Shown here: positions 56,536-64,000 of the stretch, piece after piece
Layout: each line of letters begins with the position of its first letter
How positions within the stretch are numbered: the stretch's first letter is position 1
Source: Trissonchulus latispiculum
Taxonomy: Eukaryota > Nematoda > Enoplea > Enoplida > Ironidae
Direction: 5' to 3'
Length of the DNA: 64,000 bases
Assembly (NCBI GenBank): GCA_030248195.1
Contig: JASAND010018446.1
Location: forward strand, 1 to 64,000
The notes under the pieces: model-generated
Told to the model about the DNA's origin: nothing
The model's input: only the letters and a program-made list of their open reading frames with translations
The model's database searches: none
Translations under genes and position numbers: made by a program

Positions 56536-56701
56536 ACCAGAGATAAGATAAGAAACGGAAAAAGTAACCGTACTAGAGATAGAGAAAGACGTGAAGTGCC
56601 AGACAGCACAGAAATACCCAGAGAGAGATAGCTCATTTGCATATTACAACAGAATATGCAAATGAGATATCGGAATTCTGCATCCGCGCCAGAAAGCCAA
56701 T
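56536..56701 (-). repeat. 166-bp terminal repeat block of the DIRS-like element
   Basis: The same sequence as 53330-53495 apart from one visible difference. It lies directly upstream of the gag-like gene and probably holds the promoter. Confidence 0.9.
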
Positions 56702-56817
56702 AATAGTGTAAACCGGTTCTGCTTGCGCTTGTGCTTGTGCCTGTGCTTATGCTTATGTTTGTGCGCTAATGTGAACCTGACCTAATGCTCTGCGATAATA
56801 GTCCTATTCTGCCTATA

Positions 56818-56930
56818 ACTTTGGTCCTTTTCATAAAATGATTAAACGGATTAACTTAAAACGTTAATCGTTTTATGAATACGCTCACGGATTAAACGGA
56901 TTAAAGTTTAATCCATTATATATAGTACTG
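56818..56930. mobile_element. Fragment of the GATTAAACGGATTAA palindromic family
   Basis: 'ggtccttttcataaaatgattaaacggattaac' matches the ends of the 57.18-62.43 kb element. It is followed by 'gttaatcgttttatgaat'. Only one end is seen. Confidence 0.55.
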
Positions 56931-58236
56931 ATTCAGTTTGAAGACATCAACTTAAACCTTCATTGCTCATTCATAATTTGAGTTAGGCAATAATTTTTAT
57001 ATCAAAATGTAGCACATATTTTGGTTTTTTAGAATTTTCTTGGCTAATTATAGAACGAGTATAAATTTTCAAATTTTTTGCCGACTAAAGTAAGTTTTTG
57101 GTGGGGCATCGATTTTATCACTCGACACTTCTATCAAATGCATGGCTGAAGATCGTTCTTAACAGCTCTTTCTTTTAGGGCCTTTTTATAAACTGATTAA
57201 ACGGATTAACTTAAGCGGATTAACTTACATGGATTAAATGCATTTAAAAGTCGCATTCATAAAATCACGGATTAAACTACTTAAACGGATTAAACTTTGC
57301 CACGACTTAAACGGATTAACTTAAATGGATTAAACTGAGTCATTTAAGTAGTTTAATCCGTATTTTATGAATACACTTTTAATCCGTTTAAGTTAATCCG
57401 TTTAAGTTAATCCATTTAACTTTAACTTTTATGAATACAAATTGTGCTCACATATTTCAAAAAGTATCTATTCCATTATATTAATTTCGCTGATTGATAC
57501 TACAATTGTAACTATAAGCATAGAACTTCAGTTAATGAATGACAAAGTCCTACTTCAAATTATAGCTAACATCTACAATAACATCATTATAAGTATCGTT
57601 TCATTAAAAATACCAAACTTTGTAACGTTTTTACAATGATGAGTTTTAGGTTTACTTTTCTGAAGAGCTTGCTTGAGAATTGACTACTCATTAGACTAGT
57701 AACAATAGATTGCTACTAATGGGATGACTAGCACAATGCTTACATAGATTAATTTTGCACCAGAACAACATTGAAATGTTGTAATCCCGTAAAAGCACTC
57801 TCAAGAATGGTGGGGTTGCTTTTTGGTTTGCTTTTGGCTTTAGCCATCGCCAACTTTGTTGAATTTCACATATTTTGTAGTCCTCATGGAAGTTCTCTAA
57901 ACTTACCCCATGGAATTTCGCAAAACTGCTGCTACATTCTGTTTAACCGTTCAAAGTGTGTTATTTTACCGTTTATACAACTCTTTTGCACTTTTACTGT
58001 GTAAAGACTGTGCATATAAATCAGATAATGCACAGTGCAGCGTGCGTATAATACTAAAATTATTGGAAAGCAAAAAGTTCGCTAAAAATATTGTGTTTAA
58101 AAGTTTAAGCTTTAAGTTTACAAGTTTAAGTTTAAGCATGTAAGATCTAAGCCCGGGAGGTTTCCACCCATGTTAGGTACATAAAGTAGAGAGAGCAGCT
58201 ATATGCCCATCTATTTTGATTAAATTATGTTAAGTA

Positions 58237-59438
58237 CAGTACCGCTCGAAATTAAATGCCCTTGAAGCCGGCATCAGATTCATTTGAAGCTATGTGAGCT
58301 TCATGAAGTTGAAGCTGACTCCGGCATCAACCATTATATGCAGTGCTTTACACTAACACTTACCCTTGCAAAATTTAATGCTGTACGTTTTGGCCAGAAT
58401 ATGTTCTTGAAACAAATTTTACAGACAGTGGTTTGTGAATAAGTTTTTGCTTGCTTCTTCTCAGCTGTTAACTAGACAGTGTCATAAAAAGCAATACACA
58501 TATGCATCCACGCAGCTTTCTTTAGTTCGTACTATTTGAGCGCTGTGCAAAAAATGGCTGGCTGGCAGTCTATGCGTAGCGAACTAAACTTTTTCATTCA
58601 CGTTACCAAATCCAGCCTTTTAAAGATGTAGCCCCGCTTTAAAAGAAGTAATATAAATGCAATAGAAAGACTATGAAAATTGTTAAAGAGTTTTAATTGT
58701 AAAACTAATTACATGGATCTGCTCTGTGATGTCAACTTTAGTATATATGTATATTCGGTGAGTTACTTCATTTAATGATTTAATTTAATTTAACTTATTT
58801 CATTTTAAAGCTGGCTGCAGAAAGTCCGCCTGAAAATGTTTAGGAAATGCAGATAAACAGTAAACTATTAACAAGTTCCCCTCACTAAACATTATGTGGT
58901 GTTTTGATCAATTGTTACTAGCAGAACTACAACTACATTTCATAGTTTACTTTTATGCTTAATGTTTCCGTTTAGCAGACTTTAACAATTCACATAGTCC
59001 TTCTATTTGCTTGTAGTTACTACTCTTCTTTTTAAGCAGTGATACAGCATCTTTTAAGGCTGGATTTGGTAACGTGAATGAAAAAGTTTAGTTTGCTACG
59101 CATAGACTGCCAGCCAGCCATTTTTTGCACAGCGCTCAAATAGTACGAACTAAAGAAAGCTGCGTGGATGCATATGTGTATTGCTTTTTATGACACTGTC
59201 TAGTTAACAGCTGAGAAGAAGCAAGCAAAAACTTATTCACAAACCACTGTCTGTAAAATTTGTTTCAAGAACATATTCTGGCCAAAACGTACAGCATTAA
59301 ATTTTGCAAGGGTAAGTGTTAGTGTAAAGCACTGCATATAATGGTTGATGCCGGAGTCAGCTTCAACTTCATGAAGCTCACATAGCTTCAAATGAATCTG
59401 ATGCCGGCTTCAAGGGCATTTAATTTCGAGCGGTACTG
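58237..59438. mobile_element. Tc1/mariner-type non-autonomous element with ~385-bp inverted arms
   Basis: Ends CAGTACCGCTCGAAATTAAA and the complement, each bordered by TA (58235-58236 and 59439-59440). The arms 58237-58622 and 59053-59438 appear identical along almost their whole length. The 430-bp middle has no coding capacity. CAGT ends at a TA target are usual for the Tc1/mariner superfamily. Confidence 0.85.
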
Positions 59439-59440
59439 TA

Positions 59441-60298
59441 GTGCATTTTGGCGAATACTGCCCAGCCCAGCCCACGGCGTGTAATTTTTTGCTAACTTTT
59501 TCACAAAAAAATCACCACAAGGTTCTGCAAAAAGGTGCGGGGCGGGCTGGCTGTTACAGTAAAACTAAGAGCAAATTCGAGCTCTCCGACCTCGAAAACC
59601 TAAATAGCACATGTTGTTACATAGGTACCTCAGCCAATTATGATCGACTGAGCGGCTGTTAGCCATAACCCCGACCCACCGGACCCAGGGGGTGGTTTGG
59701 TTAGGATCATATATGTGGACTAAAGCTCCATAAAAACTAGTTTTTAGTTTTTAGCAAGTTTTTAGGCAAGTTTTTTAAGCAAGCGTTTAGGCTTCCAGGG
59801 CCTTGAAATACATTTTTGACCAGTCAGGTGACCCTGACCAAGCTTTGCTTACCGTATTGTACCAAACAGTGGTCCATGGGCATTTATTCGGAATCGACAA
59901 TTTCGGATTTGATTTTTCTAATCCAAAAAAGCACCCACCCTCCAAAAAACGCCCATGGGCTAGTTTTCGGAAACGGTCTTATGATTACTGCTTTGCCAAT
60001 TTTCGGTAAATTCGATAAATTTCTGTGGCGACAAGCTGTTCGGCAAGTGTCAGTTCCTTACATACCTACTGCATACTTTTCTCAACTTTCTCACGCAACA
60101 ACATTAGCTAGAAAGCAGCAAAATAAAAGCTGCAGCTACTAAAAGGGACTCGTAGGTGGTTATTTCCTCGTGTTCTGTATTTCTAAATGTAGAAACTTGT
60201 CCAGCCCAATATTTGAAGTTGTAAAGAGATTAGTTTGAAGCTTATAATATATGTATACATTCTACTACTATTTAAAAACTGGTTTAGGATAGCCAGTT
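59441..60298. other. Insert between nested elements
   Basis: It contains 'cccagcccagccca' and, further on, its partner 'ggggcgggctggctg' (59460-59552), a small inverted pair, and frames without a recognisable domain (59803-60142). Origin unknown. Confidence 0.4.
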
Positions 60299-61061
60299 TG
60301 GTGGTGGTATAGTTTTGATTAGTGATTTTCGAAAAGCTAATAACTCGCAATTTTTGAGTTGGAAACAGCTTTATAAATAGTTTTAAAGCCTATAATCAGT
60401 ACATTCACATCGGTTACCGAAACTAAGAAATTACTAAAATTACCAAGAAATTTTCTGGCTAAATATTGAACATAGATTTCTCAAAACTGTAGAATCAGCC
60501 ACAATTTCTTTTTGTGCCTTGATATGAAGGACATGTGGGATATTTTTAGAATTTGGCTCAACACGTCTTAATGCTCCAAAAATTCCGGCAAATGTGCAGT
60601 GACACGAAATTTCGCAACTTTGGATTGAGTTTTTCTCGCATATGGAGAAGGTTTAGCTCAAACCAAGAAACAAGTCCCTCCGCAATAGTGTAAATTTTCG
60701 ACATGTCGAAAATCACCGGATTCACTGGGTAGTTTTTCAGAAATCGATGTTCAAAACAAAATAATCATCGCCAAAATGGTTTTTCGGTCATATCCCCAGC
60801 TTTAAGCAACGAGCTCCAGCTATAAAATGTGAAATTAGATTGTGTATCGATTGAGTATAAATAAACTAAAATTGTCCGTAAGATTTTGCAGTAATTTTGG
60901 AAAAACTAATTTTCTCGAACATGGCCATTTTTTGACCTCCAAAACGCGAGACTGGTCCCAGAATCTTAAAGGGCACCGAAATAATGTATTCAGAAAGTCC
61001 CATCCGCTTTCATAATGAATTGGAGCTTGTAAGATGTAATTTACACAAAGCGATCATCACT
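60299..61061 (+). mobile_element. MITE family 2, diverged copy C
   Basis: It aligns with 31.33-32.33 kb: 'aacatcgatttctcaaaact' type, 'ttggctcaacacgtcttaa', 'gtccctccgcaatagtg' and 'gggactggtcccagaat' type segments follow in the same order. The ends are degraded and about 240 bp are missing. Confidence 0.75.
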
Positions 61062-61236
61062 TCAAACACCTATTTCTCAAAACTGCAGAAACATCGTAAA
61101 TTTCTGTTTGTGTATAGATAGACGCATTAGCACAGAGAGACTATTTTGGATTTAACATTACTTTTAATGCTTCGGCTTATTACTTTAATGATTACAACAT
61201 TCCAATTTTGTACTGGTGAAAAACTAATCTATTTAA

Positions 61237-61832
61237 GGTGGTGATTCCCTTTGGTCACATAAAGTTTGCACCATTATTACTCATTCATTACTTGGAGTTA
61301 AGAAGCCATTTTTATATGTTTATATGGTAATCTTTGGAAAAAATTGGTCGTGTTTTTGCAAAAACTACATTTTTTATGATAGCAGCCTACAGGATAGCAG
61401 TCGGAAGACTATCATGCGTCAAATAATTTGTCCCTATGAGACCTTCAGATCGACACCCTTCGTTTGATTTTACAGCTTGCGTAGTTCAAGAAATGTTGGA
61501 TTATTTAATTTTTGCAAAAATGACAAGTTTTAGACTCCAAAACTAGAAAATCGGCTATATCTCACGCTGGAGAAAAGCTAGAAAGTTGCTTTAAGAAGCA
61601 AAAATGTGAAGCTCAATGAGATCTTTTGAATGAATATAGCAGTGGCTATATAGCTTCTGCTAAACTTTCAAAAATTGGGAAAAACTGCCCTGACCGGAAA
61701 TCTGGAATTTTTGAATCGGGATTGCGTAGAGGGTGTTAATACGCTAAAAGAACTTATTTCGGAAAGTTTCATCAAATTTCATCTTGATTTACGCCGCTAA
61801 ATAACAATATGCGCCCAAAAGGAATCACCACC
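61237..61832 (-). mobile_element. MITE family 1, reverse copy with central deletion
   Basis: Ends GGTGGTGATTCCCTTTGG (61237) and the complement of GGTGGTGATTCCTTTTGGG (ending 61832). TTAA precedes the left end and TTAT follows the right one. The unbroken 'gagtaataatgg' stretch (reverse strand, 61272-61283) documents the empty site of the insertion at 4609-5426. Confidence 0.85.
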
Positions 61833-62428
61833 TTATGCATTGTGCTAATAATTTCATTAGTAGCAATCTATTGTTAATAGTTAATAGTCTAGCAGTTAAT
61901 TCTCAAGCAAGCACTTCAAAAAAAGTAAACCTGAAAATCATCAGTGTAAAAACGATACAAAGTTTGATCTGTGCAATGAACGATTCTTATAACGATATCA
62001 TTGTAGAAGTTATGTAGCTATAGTTTAAGTTGGGCTTGTCACTCATCAACTGAAGTATACACTATGCTTTACATATTTACAATAGTGGCAGGTACCAATA
62101 AGCGAAGTTCATACTAACGGAATAGATACTTTTTCAAATGTGTGAGCTTCATTTGTATTCACAAAATCAGGATTAAACTGACGGGTTAAATGGATTAACT
62201 TAAACAGCTTAACTTAAACAGATTAAAAGCGTATTCAAAAAATACGGATTAAACCACTTAAACGACTTAATTTAATCCATTTAAGTTAATCCTTTTAAGT
62301 CGTGGCAAAGTTTAATCTGTTTAAGTAGTTTAATCCGTGATTTTATGAAAACGTATTTTAAATCCATTTAATCCATTTAAGTTAATCCGTTTAAGTTAAT
62401 CTGTTTAATCATTTTATGAAAAGGACCT

Positions 62429-63280
62429 TGTTTTATTTCACCCAAAACCAATTCTATAGATGGCTCCAGTTGTCAGGAGAAGAACTGGAGCTGCAGACCC
62501 AAGGATCGAATCCTGCCAGTTCCTTCTTTTTATTTTTATTTCTTCAAGTTGAACGCTATTGTTTATCCTGTGGACAGTAAATATCTACGTAGGTGGTCCT
62601 TTAGGGGTCGTTTATATCTGTCTAGCCTTATAAAGTATATAACAGAATAAGACTACGAAAGTCTTTGCTTGAGGTCTCTGAAAGGGACACGTTTAAGCTG
62701 GAACTCTGGAATGTCGGCTTTTAAAGTCTGCTAATTACAAGGTTCTATATAAATGGCTTTTTCTGAGACCGTTTCTAAGCCGTGGTGCTGAACGACCCAT
62801 AAAAATTTAGTTTATTTTTTTACCAAAAGAACCATTTTGAAGAAAAACTGCTGATCTGTCGGCTGGTATTAAAGTTTGCAGACAGAAAGAAACTGGAACT
62901 TGAGGAAAGTTATTAATTTGTGTGATAAGAAGCACTGTAACTTTCCTTGTTTCCTAAAAATGACATACGTAGAACCGTCTGGTTTTCAATTTTTGGTCTT
63001 ATTAAAGACGTTCCATAGATCCAGCAATGTTCAGTATGTTCTAATTTTATTGATTTCGCAATTACGATGGCTAATGGATAAAAAGCTCAAACTGAAATAC
63101 GGTGGTCCTATAAGTTAGAGGTTCGAATCCAATACATTGGAACTGTGCAAAATTTTAACTAGAACAAGACTACACTAGAGTCCAAGGGAATGTGATCACA
63201 ACCATGTGAGAATTGCAAAATTTTTAATTTAGTTCTTATGTTCAACAATTTTGCTCCAAAAACTGGAATAAACTGGTTTG
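62429..63280. other. Spacer with possible tRNA relics
   Basis: Box B-like 'ggatcgaatcctgcc' (62504) and 'aggttcgaatccaat' (63119) occur without full tRNA folds. No gene is recognised; the frame 62876-63118 has no domain. Confidence 0.4.
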
Positions 63281-63283
63281 GGG

Positions 63284-63899
63284 TCTTTTCCAGATTACCC
63301 CCCCACCACTCAAAGTTATTAAAACTCGACCAAATGAGCTGAAATTTAGTGTGGGTATGTTTTCGACCACGCTGAGTTCAAATATAGCTAAATTTTTCGA
63401 TTTCGCGAAATTCGATTTTTTGATTTTTTGCGATTTCTAAGGGGGGGGGGCAAGGGTAACCGAAAATTTTTTGTCTTCGATTTTGCTGAAAAGTTGTATA
63501 TACGGGTTTTCTGGGTCGCAGAACACGAATCTGAAGGCCTTTTTTTGATTGGGCTTTTCGTTAGCTCATCACACGCTTAAAACTAAAGCTTACAACTTTA
63601 GATTATCACCCCAACGAAAAGCTGAATCAAAAAACGGACTTCAGATTCGTGTTCTGCGATCCAGAAAACCCCTATTCAGCAAAATCGAAGGCAAAAAATT
63701 TTTCGGTTTCCCTTGGTCCCCCCTTAGAAACCGAAAAAAATCGAAAAAAATCGAAAAAAAATCGAATTTCGCGAAAGCAAAAAATTTTGCTATATTTGAA
63801 CTCAGCGTGGTCGAAAACATACGTACTCACACCAAATTTCAGCTCTTTTGGTCGAGTTTTAAGAACTTTGAGTGGTGGGGGGTTATCTGGAAAAGACCT
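63284..63899. mobile_element. Palindromic element family 3, copy B
   Basis: An inverted repeat centred near 63595 with ends 'ggtcttttccagattacccc' and 'ggttatctggaaaagacc'. It aligns with 47.48-48.08 kb. The long frames across it (63549-63954) are by-products of the palindrome. Confidence 0.85.
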
Positions 63900-64000
63900 C
63901 TGGTTTGAACCTGTTGCTAATCTTCTGCGAGGGAAAGCGAAACGTCATCGGTAAGATACAATCAGCAGCGACCTTTCTGTGCAATCTGTCAAAACCATTT
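63900..64000. other. Window end, no feature seen
   Basis: Short flank after the palindromic element; nothing recognised. Confidence 0.5.

Larger units (their letters stand above)
52175..56701 (-). mobile_element. DIRS/Ngaro-like tyrosine-recombinase retroelement
   Basis: A 4527-bp element read on the minus strand. Split direct repeats: a 51-bp block at 52175-52225 and 53496-53546, and a 166-bp block at 53330-53495 and 56536-56701. The internal site carries both blocks joined, as expected for an element replicating through a circle. The two 166-bp copies differ at one position that I can see, so insertion is recent. Genes in reading order: gag-like, RT/RNase H, [internal repeat], tyrosine recombinase. 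There is no DDE integrase and no LTR. Confidence 0.9.
51906..56782. mobile_element. MITE interrupted by the DIRS-like element
   Basis: Ends 'ggcccggttcacactagtgcacaagcataa' (51906) and the complement of 'ggtcaggttcacattagcgcacaaacataa' (ending 56782) match. The interior on both sides is reiterated 'cacaag' / 'cttgtg'. TTAA precedes the left end. The DIRS-like element occupies 52175-56701, so the empty MITE would be about 350 bp. Confidence 0.8.
57177..62428. mobile_element. Palindromic element split by about 4 kb of nested insertions
   Basis: 57177-57745 and 61835-62428 are inverted copies over about 570-590 bp: ends 'gggcctttttataaac...gattaaacggattaac' and its complement, then the shared 'gctcacatatttcaaaaagtatctattcc' and 'ttactagca..tctattgttac' parts. 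The two halves meet at 'agcacaatgc' / 'gcattgtgct'. The interior holds the Tc1-type element, a MITE family 2 copy and a MITE family 1 copy. Either one 1.2-kb palindrome was split, or this is a larger transposon with long terminal repeats. Confidence 0.65.

Noticed and set aside
63549..63954. A 119-codon plus-strand gene
   Set aside because: It runs along a near-perfect palindrome that is repeated at 47.5-48.1 kb; the coding appearance is a by-product of low stop density.

Overview
The window is nuclear DNA from an invertebrate animal; I cannot name the phylum from it. The support is spliced genes with GT..AG introns (two class A GPCR-type receptors and a DEG/ENaC channel subunit), AT-rich gene-poor spacers, tRNA-derived SINEs, and a dense set of eukaryotic transposons: a Polinton/Maverick-type derivative, a DIRS/Ngaro-type tyrosine-recombinase retroelement, and hAT-, Mutator- and Tc1/mariner-type elements plus TTAA-bounded MITEs. 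Nothing in it is prokaryotic.

Layout. 1-3.7 kb: spacer with one repeated hairpin-bearing motif. 3.7-5.5 kb: a MITE split by an 818-bp Mutator-like insertion with a 9-bp target duplication. 5.5-6.45 kb: a 956-bp fold-back element. 6.75-8.06 kb: GPCR copy 1, two coding exons with one in-frame TGA. 10.5-11.6 kb: an unusually C/T-rich and GC-rich block. 13.9-14.4 kb: a broken third copy of the GPCR first exon joined to a possible LTR-retrotransposon end. 15.4-19.5 kb: SINEs, a MITE, and two hammerhead-like ribozyme motifs 828 nt apart. 19.8-21.65 kb: a palindromic element with a recent internal tandem duplication. 22.6-26.2 kb: a 3.6-kb Polinton-type element with 144-bp terminal inverted repeats, carrying broken capsid-family and cysteine-protease genes and, unexpectedly, a TATA-binding-protein-like gene. 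27-33.35 kb: MITEs, three of them joined end to end at shared TTAA sites. 34.1-35.3 kb: GPCR copy 2, intact. 41.5-46.5 kb: a five-exon DEG/ENaC subunit of 484 aa. 47-48.4 kb: a hAT-type element with GC-rich ends and an exact 8-bp target duplication. 48.5-50.8 kb: tRNA-like sequences and a SINE. 51.9-56.8 kb: a nearly complete DIRS/Ngaro-like retroelement on the minus strand, inserted in a MITE. 56.8-64 kb: nested palindromic elements.

How the parts relate. The host genes are the GPCR family (copies at 6.8, 13.9 and 34.1 kb sharing the same exon layout, so a local duplication series) and the DEG/ENaC gene. Almost everything else is mobile DNA, much of it nested, so insertion order can be read from target duplications. 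The observations I rate highest are the TBP-like gene inside the Polinton-type element, which keeps the four DNA-kinking phenylalanine positions, and the paired hammerhead-like motifs, each following a polyadenylation signal. Boundaries of the repeats were found by reading the sequence by eye and may be off by a few bases.
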